Shown here piece after piece: positions 47,990 through 60,229 of a stretch of DNA of 64,000 bases. Origin of the DNA: Hypholoma sublateritium FD-334 SS-4 (Eukaryota > Basidiomycota > Agaricomycetes > Agaricales > Strophariaceae); NCBI GenBank assembly GCA_000827495.1, contig KN817538.1:407579-471578 (forward strand). Direction: 5' to 3'. The translations under genes and the position numbers were made by a program. Each line of letters begins with the position of its first letter. Within the stretch, counting starts at the first letter, position 1. Below the pieces are notes generated by a model. It did not search any database, was not told the origin of the DNA, and worked only from the letters and a program-made list of their open reading frames with translations.

Positions 47990-49687
47990 CTACTTAGGGC
48001 CCGCTCTCCGGGGCCTGACCAAGGACATTAACGTCGACACCGTTCCGTTAATAGTCTCCCGATAATCTACCTTCTCCGCAACTGCGACCCTTGGCTTGCT
48101 GGCGCGATTGTAAGGGAGGACCGGCTGCCCACGAAGGCTCCCAGCCGCCCACGACGATTTGAGCTGGCTGAAATTGTTCTTTTGCTTGCTTACGACGCCT
48201 TGCGCATTGAACGCCAAACTCCCCGGGCGGTGCGGGTTCGCGCGCGAGTGGAGCTCGCCCGTCGCCTCCATCGCGACGTTCGCGTCGACCTTGACGCCGA
48301 GCATCGTCTGGTTGATCACATGCCGCCCGACGACCTTGGGCGGCGCCTGCAGCCGCAGCTCGATCATGCGCATGTCGTGGATCGACGGCTTCAGGTGGCG
48401 CACTGTGCCCGTGCCCGCCGCGTTCACCTCGAGCGGCGCGATAATGCCCTCCTCGGTGCACGGGTGGAACAGCGGCGTGACGGCGTTGTGCGGCCCCGGC
48501 GCTATCTTCTCCTTCTTCAGCCGGGCGGACATGCCGGCGAACGCGGTGATGAACCCGTTGGAGTCCGCCTTGTGGAAGCTGTCGGTCCCGACGGCGGACA
48601 GCTTCTGCAGGACGAGGCCGGGCTCCGCGCGCCCGCTGAAGTACGTCTCGAGCTTCGTGGGCTTGGAGTAAACCAGCCCGCCGAATTTGTGCGGCTGGCC
48701 CTGGATGGGCTGGGGCGTGTTCGCCGCCGCCGCCGCCTCTTTGGGGCTGAGCTTCTTGTCCGCTGCGTCGCTGTACACATCGAATTTGGCCCGGGTATGC
48801 GCGCCGAGGAAGTAGCGGTGCAGTCCCTTGTCCTTCGCCTCCTCGCCGAGGTTGAGGATGAGCTCGTCGTCGCTCAGGCTCTCGGGGTTGATGCGCCGAC
48901 CCTTCTCCTTGTCTCCGCGCTGCTTCTCGATCTCCGCGCGGAGGTACGCCTTAAATTGTGGGCGCAGCGCTCGGAGCTCCGCGAGGTACGCCTCGAACTG
49001 TGTGGGCGTCATTGCCGCGACGTTTGGTTGGATGTAGCTCTCTGCGTCCGCGCGTGGCGCCACGGGCGGGGGCACCACCGTCGGCTCTGCTTTCTTCCCG
49101 TACCCGCCCGCCTCGCGCTCCGCCTTGGCGGGCACATTCGCGGGGAGGTCCTCAGCGCCTAGCCCCACCCGGCGCCCTACGCCGCGCCCCCTCATCGTCT
49201 TGGGTATCCTGAACGTCTCGTCGGGCGCGGGCCCCGCCACCGCCTCACGCACCGACTCCGCGCTGCGCCACGCAGGCACCGCCGTGGGCGCGCAGAAGTC
49301 CGAGTCGATCGCGTCCGCCGCAGGCCCGAGGCTGAGCATCCACGGCGTGTTCGGCTCGAGCTGCGGCGCGATGTTCAGCGCCTCGACGCGGCGCACGAAG
49401 TCGACCTGCGCGGGCGCCTTGTCCCATTCGATGTAGTGCGCGTGCTCCTCGAACTGCCGCAGAACGATCGCGCTGTGGCGCACGCGGTTCGCGATGGGGC
49501 GCTTGAGTCCCCAGTTGCCGCGGTGCACGTACGACGGCGGCGCGGCGTAAGTTTGGCGGATGGTCGGGTCGTACGCGGCGAAGTTCGAGCGGCGCAGGAG
49601 CTCGCCGAAGGGCGACGCCGGCTGGAGGACCTTCGGTATGCGCGGCGGGTGCCGGGTTATTGCAGTGGAGGCCATGGTGCTGGCCAC
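47990..49687 (-). CDS. mrp51: Mitochondrial small ribosomal subunit protein MRP51
   Basis: A single exon encodes 565 residues. MRP51 is a fungal-specific protein of the mitochondrial small subunit, linked in yeast to translation of mitochondrial mRNAs. The hallmark N-terminal block is present at about residues 24-64: FGELLRRSNFAAYDP, QTYAAPPSYVHRGNWGLKRP and, nearby, FEEHAHYIEWDKAPAQVDFV. The N-terminus is basic and Ser/Thr/Pro-containing, consistent with mitochondrial import. The middle is charged (TPTQFEAYLAELRALRPQFKAYL), and the C-terminal part, with GGLVYSKPTKLETYF and RPGSLAFNAQG, also matches the family. An in-frame ATG at codon 5 is an alternative start. The protein is longer than yeast Mrp51 (about 340 residues), which is common in basidiomycetes. 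The plus-strand 326-codon ORF over it is a GC shadow. Confidence 0.88.
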   Translation of the reverse strand: MASTMASTAITRHPPRIPKVLQPASPFGELLRRSNFAAYDPTIRQTYAAPPSYVHRGNWGLKRPIANRVRHSAIVLRQFEEHAHYIEWDKAPAQVDFVRRVEALNIAPQLEPNTPWMLSLGPAADAIDSDFCAPTAVPAWRSAESVREAVAGPAPDETFRIPKTMRGRGVGRRVGLGAEDLPANVPAKAEREAGGYGKKAEPTVVPPPVAPRADAESYIQPNVAAMTPTQFEAYLAELRALRPQFKAYLRAEIEKQRGDKEKGRRINPESLSDDELILNLGEEAKDKGLHRYFLGAHTRAKFDVYSDAADKKLSPKEAAAAANTPQPIQGQPHKFGGLVYSKPTKLETYFSGRAEPGLVLQKLSAVGTDSFHKADSNGFITAFAGMSARLKKEKIAPGPHNAVTPLFHPCTEEGIIAPLEVNAAGTGTVRHLKPSIHDMRMIELRLQAPPKVVGRHVINQTMLGVKVDANVAMEATGELHSRANPHRPGSLAFNAQGVVSKQKNNFSQLKSSWAAGSLRGQPVLPYNRASKPRVAVAEKVDYRETINGTVSTLMSLVRPRRAGPK

Positions 49688-52247
49688 TGGCGCAGGCTGG
49701 TGTGTACTGTGCTATGAGAGCAGTGACTGGACGTTGGCAACATTTTCCAGGCCCGAAGCGGGCACTGAATTCGCCCCGGGAAGTCCCGCGCGGCGGGTAT
49801 ATAAGGCGCGTTTTTCGCGAGGCTCTTTCTCCCAAACCACGGTGTCAAATTACTGTCCAGCCCCCGCTCTCGCAAGCAGCTCCGGCACAGGGACGGACGG
49901 TCCAGACAAACGCCGAAGAGCGGCCCTCTTGGGGGCGCATTCTCAAAAACAATCTTTGCTGATTGCTCCTCCCTCTGGTTGAGGGGCGAGGACGCAGGAT
50001 CACCTGGAGATATGCTACATCCCCTCTCTTCTTGTTGATACGGTTTTTGTGTTCTAGGTACCGCTCAATCAATTGATTTGTGTCGTGACGGGACGTATGA
50101 GTGAGTCTCCCTAGCCTCATTGTTTTCATTTCTTTTTCTGGGTCGGTCGACGATGAACAAACTAGTAAAGGAACGCATCCCGTCCTCTCACGAGGATCCT
50201 GCCATCATATAAGAGCAGGTTCCAGATCCCCCCTCTGAGCCTTAACCTGGCGACGAGAGTCGGGACTGGTAGATGGGCGCGGTTGGAGATGTGAAGGCGA
50301 GGCTGAGATACGACACCACATTCTTCCCCTTTGTGATCCCTGTCCCTTCATCCTGATACTGATACACTTATTTTCAGGATAGGTAACGCGTAGTTCGATC
50401 TGTATGTACTACTCGATGAGTACCTTGAAAATCACATTTGTTATCCATCTTGATCACTGGCGCGAACTACGTATGCACGGTGCAAGTGAGGGAACCTCGG
50501 GCCACGATCATACCGCGACGCTATGCGGAAATCTTGACTGAGCAGAGACCAAGCATGAGCTCGTCGACGTTGCCTTGGAGGTTTGCGTCGTAGCCATGCT
50601 GCAGCGACGCGAAGTCGTTCTCTCTTTGCAGCTCATCAGGAGGCTCGACCTGACCCCAAGCAACTCAATTTGCATAACGGCGCGTGTCGTTCAAACCACC
50701 TACCATTTCCTGGAGCGTCCCGTTTCTGTCAGCCGATCTACCTAAATATCTGCTAGCGCCATATATAAAAGTTGCCTTGCTTCATATGCCTGATACCTGG
50801 CCGTAGGGGTGCATATAAGGCAGGAAATGAAGGCCTTCCGTTCATTCTCGCTCTCGGCGTCCTCTGAAGCAGCGCGGCGTACCGCCTCTGAGGTTTGAGG
50901 ACTTCAGGCCTTGGGTACCACCGCCAATGAGTCTACCGCACGAGATGAGCTTGAAAAAATAACACTGCTATTCTGATAGTGCAAAGCACACATACACCCA
51001 ACGTCCATCAGAGGCGTAACGTTAGGCTTCGCCTAAACCCAAATCAACGAATGCAAACGACGAACGTGCGCATCCACACAACCTTAGAAGACACAGCAGC
51101 ACACCGAAAACCAAGTAATCTATTCGTATATTTAAGTAAAAAAAGGTAAAGAAATACGGAGCACGATGTAGCTATAGCCGCCCACAGTGCATGCTCACTA
51201 GAACTAACATAACGATATGCAACTTTTGGGCCCGCGACGCACGGTGGGGGCGCGTGCGGCCGCCGCACAGGTGCAGGCGATGAAGGAATGGGAATATTGC
51301 GGGGAACCGGGGTATAAAATTGGCGTGGCGATGGCAGTGAGGCTGCAGGCCCGGGAAGGGGGAAGTGAATGAGTGAACGATGAAGCGTTGAAGTCCTGAA
51401 GTGTGCCCGAGGGCGTGTGCGTGCATAGGGATGGGGGATAAATGAGTAGACTACCATAGTGGGTGGAAGTGTCAATCGGCAGGGGTTACTTGTTGGATTA
51501 AGAATAAAAACGGGCGCGAAGCGGGGTGGGGGAATGAGTGCAGGAGCAAACCAGTGTCAAGGCAGAAAAGAGTACGTGGATAGGGAAGCAAGCGGGAATA
51601 AAAGTATTCGCGTACGGTAAGAGTCATCAGTGGAATAAGGAGAAATAATTTTTTAAAACATAAACCCAGGAGAGAAAGCGTGCCGAGGGGTAAGTTTGAT
51701 AGGAGTATCGTAAGGGCGACCATCTCAAGCGGAGGCGGGTGGAGAGAAGGGGGGAAAATTAGCGGAAAGTGCCGGAATGAGGTGGAAAGCGAATACAAGA
51801 TCTAAAGTAATAAAGTAAACGGGGTGAAAATCCATAGCAGATAGATGTGTCTTGATTTTTTTGTGTTTGCGGCAATACCATAAGCATATGTCGTAAGGGT
51901 TTCCGAAGAGAACGAGGGCGAAGGCGAGCTAAAGCGGGCTAAATCGAGGCGAAAACGGAGCCTTGGGTTCATTAATAGATCCTCTCCGGGGTAAGCTTCC
52001 TGCAGAAGCGGATTCGTTCTGTCATGCAAGCCCGCCGCACCGCGCCGCGCCACCGTCGGTCCTCGTGCCCAGGTCAGGTTCCAACTCATTGGCTCATCTC
52101 CACGCCCCACTGTCGATTTTCCCACTCTCCTATCAGTGCGTCCATATCATGTTCGTATCGTCATCGTCGTAATGATTCTGTCTTGATCTCTCCCCCCATC
52201 ACCTTCGCCGCCGCTGGACGGCGCCCAGCAAGCCATGTCGTTGCCGA
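49688..52247. other. Intergenic, 2.6 kb
   Basis: A TATATAAG motif lies at about 49798, 110 bp upstream of MRP51. Further right, short ORFs at 51044-52125 on the minus strand have simple Leu/Phe/Pro/Ser composition and probably lie in the 3' flank of the transporter gene. No gene is recognised. Confidence 0.55.
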
Positions 52248-53950
52248 TCATGACCGCGGCGGAGGGGTAGATGGGCGCGAGGACATTCGTGACGGCGCCC
52301 TCGAGGAGAATGGCGATCCGAATTCAGCATCTGATCCTGGCAGAGGGACTAGCTCGCCACTCTCTGCGAGGCCCAGTTCGCCCCGGCTTCCAGGGTGTAC
52401 GCCGTTGCCGCCACTCAGCAATCCTGTCAAGCTGACCGTGCTGCTGTTCCGACTGCTTCCGGCACCGCCAAATCCTCCTGACTTCCTACGCATAAACGAG
52501 CCTAGGCCCAGCACTGTGCCGGAATCGGGGCTGGTAGGTGTCCCAGGGTAATATGGCGATGGCGATGGCGACGACTTTCCAGAAGACGTTGGAGAAGCAT
52601 CGTTCAGTACGATCGAGAACTTGGGCTCCTTGGTCACAGGTGATGAAGCGGTTGAGGGAAGGGTCATGGCGGGAGGAGAAGGTTGGTTGTACATCCATGT
52701 GGCGCAGAGCACAGTGGATGCACCGACGACGAAGGAAGGCGTGAGGTGGAAGTCGAACAGCGCCACTGACGCGAGGAACGAGAGAACGATCGAAAGGGAG
52801 GTGGCAAATCCTTTCAAAATGTTGTCAGAATACTTGATCACGATTGCCGTCACTAGACCGCCGAAAACTTGGATGGCGACCGTTGCCCATGCCCAAGCAC
52901 CGAAATTGCGGAACAGGTCCATGAAGAAGCCTTGCGAATTTGGTGGAGTAGATGCCCATATGATTGGGAGGAGCGCCGGGATAAGGGAAAACAATGACAA
53001 CTGTACGTTCCTCACCCACAAATCCGCCTTGGACCCTTTCAAAACCATCTCAAAGTACACCCCAGCGAGACCGGAAGTGAAGCATGCGGCAGTAACGGCA
53101 CCGAATCCCTTCAGGGGGTTCATGATGTGGACGTGGAATTCATGCGCACTTCCTACTCCGGTTGATGACGAGGACTTGTGGACGGTGTGCCCTGAACCAG
53201 CCGAACTCTGGATCTGCACAATTCCGACTCCAATGGCGAGGAAAAAGAGGGCAAGCCATTTCATGCTTGTCAATTTCTTCCTGAGAAGCACCACCGAGAA
53301 CGCTGCCGTCGTCAGAATTTTCATCTGATAGGTGACCTGAAAGGAGGCGACGGGCAAGTTGGAAATGGCGACGAATTGGAGGGAGTTTTGGATGACATAT
53401 AGGATTGCAGGAATGGAGAGCTTCCAGCAGTCAGGACTGAAGATTTCGGCGCAAAGGTCTCCGAATGCCGTCCACCACAGTAAAGGGGTGTTGATGTACT
53501 TGCGTCGCGTCAGGGGTGGTTGTTGGAGGACCGGCGAGCGAAGAAGGGCAATGACCAAGGAGATAGAGCCCTTCAGCAGCTCATTCATGAGCACAGCCGT
53601 GGCTGGTGAGTATGCCAGTGCGGGTGGTATTGACACGCGCGAATAGTGCATCACGATTGACAGTGCGGCGTTCTGAACGGCCAATGTGACGAGCCTGCTC
53701 CTTGTCAATAACAGCTCACTAATGAACTCTGGAGGACTCACGATACGTATTTGAGAGGCATCCCACATATCGTTGGTTGCTGCAACTGCTGTTGATGTTG
53801 CATTTGCAAGGGTGCATCGTACTTGTCAGCTGGGTACCCAAAGGAGGCCGGAGGCAACATTGGCGAGTGTCGTGGTGTGGGTGCCCTGCTCGATACTACA
53901 CTGGGGGAAAGAGATAGGGACCGTACGTTGAGCAGGGGGCGCTGGTGCAT
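52248..53950 (-). CDS. Nucleotide-sugar transporter, SLC35A type
   Basis: Two exons (53950-53742 and 53694-52248, intron 47 nt) encode 551 residues. The transporter core (about residues 65-380) has the SLC35A signature strings KYVSLVTLAVQNAALSIVMHY, YSPATAVLMNELLKG, VIQNSLQFVAISNLP, FQVTYQMKILTTAAFS, SGLAGVYFEMVLKGSK, WVRNVQLSLFS and IKYSDNILKGFATSLSI. These suggest a Golgi UDP-galactose or UDP-GlcNAc antiporter with about ten helices, exchanging the sugar nucleotide for UMP. The exact substrate cannot be read. The N-terminal 65 residues are Ser/Pro/Gln-rich. After the last helix a cytosolic tail of about 165 residues rich in Ser, Pro and Gly follows. Both extensions make it much longer than the usual 320-400 residues. 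The intron joins KYVS to LVTLAVQ exactly as in homologues, which fixes the start exon. Confidence 0.92.
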
Positions 53951-55373
53951 TTCGGCGGAAGCGGGATGGACAGCGGGTGAAACTGTGGACAATGCGCAGG
54001 AGGTGGACGTTTTAGGGGAAAGATATGTCGACGGAGGAAAAAACACTCTCGTCGTCGTCGTCGTGGACCTCGTTGAGGAGAAATGCTTCGCCGGCTCGTC
54101 GTTGTCGTCGATGGGGACAGAAATCAAACGAATATTGGCCCACTTTGTCACAAATATCAAAAAGAATTCCGCCCTTCCCACGACTCGCTTTTAGTTACGT
54201 CAGACCCCATTTTGCCCATGCTTTTCCTGCCCCTAAACCTTCCATTATCATCCCCTCCGCCGTCCCCTCGTCGTCCCCCGCGACGACCAGTCCCAGCCAG
54301 TCCCCCACGTCGCTCCCAGCTGCCCCTCAATACCATATTTTCTGTTTACCGTGTGCATATCACATGCGTATATCGGCAGGGTGATGGCAGGCGCCTGGCC
54401 CTTATCCAGTAATACCGCCGATGCTAATCCGAGTACGTACTGAGAGGCTCCTTATCTTGTGCTCTCGGACACTTCACCTGCCCGTAAGGGATGCAAGACG
54501 TCTAACAATGAATCACAATGATTTCATACGGCTGGCCAGCAAATCCAGGTGAGGCGTTGACTCTTCGCGCACTTCGTGTTGCAGACTGATAACGTGAAAC
54601 ATCTACAGTCTTACTCTGATTTACGCGGCCAGTCTGGCGTGATTGTCCTTCGCAAGCACTCGATTTGCAGGAGCTTTCAATCGAAACAGAACACCAACCA
54701 CAAGGTGAATGATAGCCTTATAGGGGTGATACGGCGCTCCAGACGCCATCGAGGCGACCACAGCCACTGGAGCTCTGAAGCCGCTAGTACTAGAGGCTCC
54801 TTTTTAACTCAACTGAAGAAGGAAGCTTGCATTCAGAACAGGTCTCAACTTTGACCCATCAGCCGATTAACACCTCCGCTGCTACCTTCCCTACACCTTC
54901 GTCGAAATCCGCGCCTTTCACCAAGTGATATGTCTTGTATATCAATCCTCTTTCCACATGCACTTATGAGAGCGTAAAACATGTCGTTACGACGCGCCAG
55001 GACGAACTACTCGCCAAGGGCTTGCCTGGGCTTGCTGGCATAGTGCGTGTGTTGAATGTTTAAAGAATTCCAGAACCATCCAAGGACCGTCAATCAACAT
55101 CACATCATCATATACATCACCACCGGGGCCGATGGCCGATCTTCTCTGGCTTTGGAGATACTTTGACATTTAATTTCGTCTAAGGTTGCATGCCACTCGT
55201 TTTTGTCAAGCTTCATCACCCAGCCACCTTTACTGGCATATTTTGCCGCCTCTATCCTCTCATCTCACTGCGTTATGTTCACGTTGTGTACACATATTCA
55301 TCGGCCTCAGTAACACCAATCAACGCCCCTCAGGCCCCGAGGAACTCGAAAACGGGGTAAATACATCATCATC
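53951..55373. other. Intergenic, 1.4 kb
   Basis: A (TCG)n run lies at about 54045-54062, just upstream of the transporter start. Otherwise only short unsupported ORFs occur. Confidence 0.55.
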
Positions 55374-55826
55374 ATGGCCGAGTTCCCAGGCAGCGAAATA
55401 TCTATTCGTCGAAGTCGGAGGAGCGCTCGTGTCATTTTTAGCTGTGAAATCACTCGAAAGCGTCGCGGTCGATCACATCATGCTCACGCTCCGAATACGC
55501 CTGCTCACCGACGTCCGGAAGCCCGAGCCAGTGACCAGTCTCCCATCGTCTACGCCCATGATGAAGATCATGATGCACGAAGCCGTGCGCGCTGGAATCT
55601 TCATTTTGTTGCATGCCCGTGGTTGCCTGTCAATGGCCGGCCGCGATATCATGATGCGCTCTGCAGGGATGATGAGGCAACACTGTTGCACCTCTACGTC
55701 TCGCCCGTACTATCTCATCAGCTGCAGCAACGAAATATATGTATGCGGCTTCAGCTGTCAGAAATCCCAGGCGGTGTCGAATCATCTCGCGACCCACAAT
55801 ATATCACTGCGACCAGCTACTTCTGA
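55374..55826 (+). CDS. Possible small protein, 150 residues
   Basis: An ORF begins ATGGCC in a favourable context after a CATCATCATC run and ends 97 bp before the next start codon. The N-terminal half is Arg/Ser/His-rich; the C-terminal half (DDEATLLHLYVSPVL, GGVESSRDPQYITATSYF) is more protein-like. A longer overlapping plus-strand frame (55186-55881) competes for the same DNA, so at most one is real. No domain was recognised. The stretch may simply be the 5' region of the following gene. Confidence 0.25.
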   Translation: MAEFPGSEISIRRSRRSARVIFSCEITRKRRGRSHHAHAPNTPAHRRPEARASDQSPIVYAHDEDHDARSRARWNLHFVACPWLPVNGRPRYHDALCRDDEATLLHLYVSPVLSHQLQQRNICMRLQLSEIPGGVESSRDPQYITATSYF

Positions 55827-55922
55827 GTCATCGCAACCACTCTTTCCTCTCCCTCCTTCCTTCCCTGCCCCTTGGAACTAGTCTTTCGATCAGGTGTCGG
55901 TTCTCCTTCCACAGTCGATATT

Positions 55923-57666
55923 ATGTCTCAATGGCTTCTTGTTGATGATGCTGACACTGCCATTACATACAATACTGTCGATCCTGCTACCCCATGGAGC
56001 GCGGTGAATAAGAGTATTGCAGGAATAGTGGACTTGGACAACGCCATCCTTCAGACTGGACATGTTCTGTCGTCGAACGGCAGCCTGTCATTTTCTTTCA
56101 CAGGTTCGTCTACTTGCACTCAATGTCAGCTTGTAATACTAAGACGCGCGCGGCGTAGGTACCGATATTGAGGTATTTGGCGTTTCGTCCAAACTCGATC
56201 CATCGCAGGAAAACGATATATCCGATCTCTCGTGGACGTGCTCTATCGACAATATAAGCATCCCAGCAAACCGCACAGCGCTGAGGGGGTTCCCATGGAC
56301 GAGCTACTGTAGCCATACCGGTCTGAACAACGAACCGCACGTCCTCCTCGTGAATGTCTCGATGAGCGAGAGCAGCCAGTTTTGGCTCGACTACATACGC
56401 TTCGTCCCACTGCCCGGGCCTCTTCCGGCGAATCGGACGCTCCTAGTCGAATCGACGGACCACTCGATCCAGTACGGCGCGGGCTGGGAGCCACTCGGAA
56501 CGGCGCAGATCACGGAACCGCTGACGCAGAATGCCATTGCCGGCTCGTCGTCGGATTCGGTTAGCATGAATTTTACTTTCAGCGGTGCGTATTTACGTTC
56601 TGGTGTCTGGGTGCCCCGCTCAGACTTGTCCTGGACAGGGACTGGAATAACATGGTACAGTCTCACACTGCAGGCGATCATGCAAACGGACAGTAGCCTC
56701 ACGGGGGCGTTCCCTTCAAAAGCGGGATCGGCACTCATCACGGTGGACGGCGTCCCGCGGAATGTCACTATACCTATCAACAGGCTGGACAACCCTTCCT
56801 ATGACATGCCGCTTTTTGACTACGATGGGCTGGATCCTGCGGTGGAGCACGTCCTGACCGCCACGTACATGGCGGATACGCATGGCGTGCGCATTCCCCC
56901 GCTGACGCTTGACTTCCTGCTGGTGCAGACCGGACCAGAGCCTGCTGCAGGCCCAAATGCACCGGGCGTTCCTTTTCCGAGCGCAACCTTATCAAGTACC
57001 TCGCCCGCACAGTCAGCATCCCCCCTCCCACCCGAGGCGCAGGCGCTCTCCAAGGGATCGCACGGGGTGCGCGCGAGCACTATAGCAGGCGCGGTGCTCG
57101 GCCCGCTCCTCTTCGTCCTCGCCGCCCTGCTCGCTGTCTGCTACTGGCGCCGGAGCCAGCGCACGCGCACAGTGCGGTGGGCGATGACCCACCCGGCGGC
57201 GAAGCTTGCATTCGCGCGCGAGGAGCGCGACGCGCCGTCGTTCGACGAGACGCAGGCGGTGGAGTCGGAGTCGTACGCCATGTACGCGTCGGACTCTACG
57301 CACGACTACGTGCGCACTGCGCGGACGGCGCCTGGGGTGCTGGCGGGGAGCAGCATCGTCGAGGACAGGGGCGCCGCCCCCGCCGCCGCCATACGGCCGC
57401 TCACACCTCGCGAGCAGCCCACTGACGATTCTTGGGAGACGGCGTATCCGGCCGCGCTGGCGTCAGCGGGGGCGCAGCCCGTGCTCGTCGACTACTCAGG
57501 ACGTGCCGCGTCGCAGTCGCCGAGCTCAGCGAGCATCGCGACGAACCCCTTCCGGCGCTTGAACCTGGCGAGCCCGTCGAACGCCTCGTTTAGCACGCAG
57601 AATGGTACGACCAGCAATCCGTTCCGAGGGGGGTCGTTGACGCCCTCGACGCAACTCGGCGGTTAA
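55923..57666 (+). CDS. Single-pass membrane protein, first of a tandem pair
   Basis: Three exons (55923-56103, 56159-56584, 56639-57666) encode 544 residues. It starts MSQWLLVDDADTAITY with no classical signal peptide. An extracellular-type region contains repeated beta-sandwich-like segments with N-glycosylation sequons (NGS, NRT, NFT), two Cys in WTCSIDN and TSYC, and the string FWLDYIRFVP. A Ser/Pro stalk leads to one membrane helix at about 347-373 (IAGAVLGPLLFVLAALLAVCYW), then a cytosolic tail of about 170 residues rich in Ser/Thr. Proteins of this layout form large families in Agaricomycetes; their function is not established as far as I know. A cell-surface or wall-sensing role is a guess. 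Intron 2 is 54 nt and stop-free. The gene downstream is a paralogue in the same orientation. Confidence 0.85.
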
Positions 57667-58222
57667 ATATACCGTGCTTCTTTCTGTGATACTACTTATA
57701 CTCCGCCCGAATGGACACCTTTATATCCTGTACAGACAATATTGTGTATTACTATTACTTGAGTCAAAATCCTTGTGAATATATGGGATTCGATTGTTGT
57801 GAGTAGAGCTGGGAATAATATTTTATCAGCGTATGTTCTCATCTCATCAACTGAATCTCTGCCACCGTTGCATGAGCATCGTCGAATAACACATCATTGG
57901 ATCCAATTATTTGCATGAGTACCTTTTTGACTGGTAAATAGCGCCGGCCAGCTCGGGCAGCTTGAGGTAGGGTATCAACACCGCTCCCACTCACGATCGC
58001 CGATGAGAAGTTGTTGATCACAACCAAAGCATAGCGTCAAAGTCCATCAAACCTGCATCAAACAGGTGTTGTGTTGGGCCAAATTCAATGATGCTTGTTG
58101 TCATGTTCAACTCGCCCGGCGCCCTCCGTTTGAGTTAGACTCTATATATGAAACAAGTACTATGCACATCCTGACAATTTCCCCTGCACCTTCTCGTACC
58201 CTTCAATCCGAGTCTGCTGGAT
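57667..58222. other. Spacer between tandem paralogues
   Basis: The 556-bp gap is AT-rich and probably carries the 3' end of the first gene and the promoter of the second, with TATA-like TATATA at about 58142. A minus-strand 62-codon ORF is not supported. Confidence 0.5.
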
Positions 58223-59474
58223 ATGACTTCGCGATGGGTGGTCGCTGATGACACAGATAGCGCAATAACTTACACTGGACCGTGGTTTGCCGATAAGGGA
58301 AGCCTGGACAACATCGGGAACTTCGGCGCGCCCTACTTGAGTACTTCGCATGGAATAAATTCGACTGGCAGTTTCTCTTACATTTTTACTGGTATGAAAT
58401 CGCCCCTCGTTATTGTCAGTAGCATTGTTTCTGATACTTGTAATCAGGTTCTCGAGTACTCATCACAGGCTCAAGTGAGCCCGATACCCAAACATCTGTT
58501 TCCTGGGAGTGCGTTGTGGACAACGGCGCGCCTTCGAATATATCAGTCAGTGGCTCGGTGAATAACCTCCGACTTTGCGAACAAGATGGTCTATCGGATG
58601 CATCTCATGTGCTCACAGTCAATGTCCAAGCAACCAATGGCGCAACCTTTTGGCTTGACTACGTCAAATACCTTCCGACAGCGAGTACACCTGGCCTTGA
58701 AAATGCGGCCATTTCTATCGATTCAACGGACCCAGACTTGAACTTCATAGGGTGGACACAATTTTCCCCGGGCTTTGAGACTTCCGCTACCGGGTCCAAG
58801 TTGTCCTTTAACTTCATTGGTAAAATCATTTTCTTCACCGGTGTCAATCTCTTGCTAATGCATATCTTTACACAGGAAAATCCCTTCTTTATTATGGTTT
58901 CTTCGATCCCTCACTTCCCATCGATACAAGCGGAAAAACGGCCAGCTATTCGATTGATGGCCAAACTCCCGTACCCTTCGATGTTTTGCTCGAGGCGTCG
59001 GCTCTCACTTCGAATCCCACCGGCGTGCAATACAATGCCCTGCTATTTAATACGGGAATTCTTTCTGCAGGCCCCCATACCCTCGATGTCACGTACCTAG
59101 GCACACCCGAGACGACCCCCCTGTCGTTCGAGTTTCTCGTCGTACAGAATGGAACTTCCACATCTGCCATTTCTAGCGGCACCTCTGCCTCTACCAGCGC
59201 CAGCGCCAGCGGCGTGAGTATCTCTGCCACAAGCGCCAACTCGAACATAGAGACGACCTCTTCAATCCTTTCTCCGATAACCCAAAGTACATCCACTGTC
59301 ACAGTGGGTACCGGTGTGACGAGCGCGCAGAGCTCTTCAAGCTCTGCGGCTCTGACAAGTACTACTTCGAGAGGCATTCCTACATATCAATCAACTCCTA
59401 TCTCGATGTTGGCACTGATGGGAATTACTGTTTACTACCTCTGTGGCCGCGGGTCAAGATTGGCCAGATTCTAG
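58223..59474 (+). CDS. Shorter paralogue of the upstream membrane protein
   Basis: Three exons (58223-58391, 58448-58819, 58876-59474) encode 379 residues. The exon layout and phases match the upstream gene: exon 1 ends at an FTG/FSYIFTG Gly split 1/2, exon 2 at FNFIG. MTSRWVVADDTDSAITY corresponds to MSQWLLVDDADTAITY, and ATFWLDYVKYLP to QFWLDYIRFVP. The extracellular part ends in a Ser/Thr-rich stalk (SSGTSASTSASAS and so on) and then a short hydrophobic segment, ISMLALMGITVYYLCG, with only eight residues after it. The large cytosolic tail of the neighbour is absent. The C-terminus could be a genuine short form or GPI-like signal, a truncation, or the result of a missed 3' intron. Confidence 0.8.
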
Positions 59475-60229
59475 TAAGAAAAGATCAGAAGGACATTCCC
59501 GGTTATTTAACATACCCATAACTAGGTTAAAACGACTCTGTAGCGGTCTAACACCCTTCTAGCTGGCTACTCACCTAAATTCCATATCGCAGGCAGTTGT
59601 TGACCACATCAATGTTTCGTGGCGGTTAAAAGTACCATGCTCCACTGCGTATTATAGTCAATACTGCAGTCAGATGGACAAACTTATACCTTGTATTGGC
59701 TGTACAGAAAATTAAGGACTCGTTTTATTATTGGAATTGGATCTCCATTGAAGGTGCTCTGACGCATATTAGTTCGTATTGATAGTTCGACATATACTGG
59801 AATAATATTTGCTCCGCGAGAGAGTAACATCATGAAGGTGCCGGTGACAGATATTCGTATTATAAATCGATTCTTGCAGAATAAAATACGTAACCAGTAT
59901 TTGCATGACCTCTTTTCGCCATGTATGTACTTACTCTTGGAGATAACTTGGAAACTTACGCCGATGTTAACGGTCTATTTATAAATTTCTATAATAAGAT
60001 TTCCATGAGATCTCATCAATCGACGCCACTGCATCAGAAAAAAATGGAAAAATGGATAACCATCAAAAATGTCTTATAAGGCCTTAGTAATACATGGAAT
60101 TTGCTATCATTGGAATAATTTAAAAACATCCTTACAACAATAGATATAAGGGGGTTGTAGCGCCACCCTAATTTCCAGCAATTGACGTCGCACTGATACA
60201 TTTCTGGTATATCATGATGCTTTTAAGAG
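59475..60229. other. AT-rich intergenic
   Basis: AT-rich sequence without ORFs of note, grading into the satellite array. Confidence 0.6.

Noticed and set aside
48182..49162. 326-codon plus-strand ORF opposite MRP51
   Set aside because: It is a GC-rich antisense shadow with Arg/Leu/Val-only composition, and the minus strand has clear MRP51 similarity.
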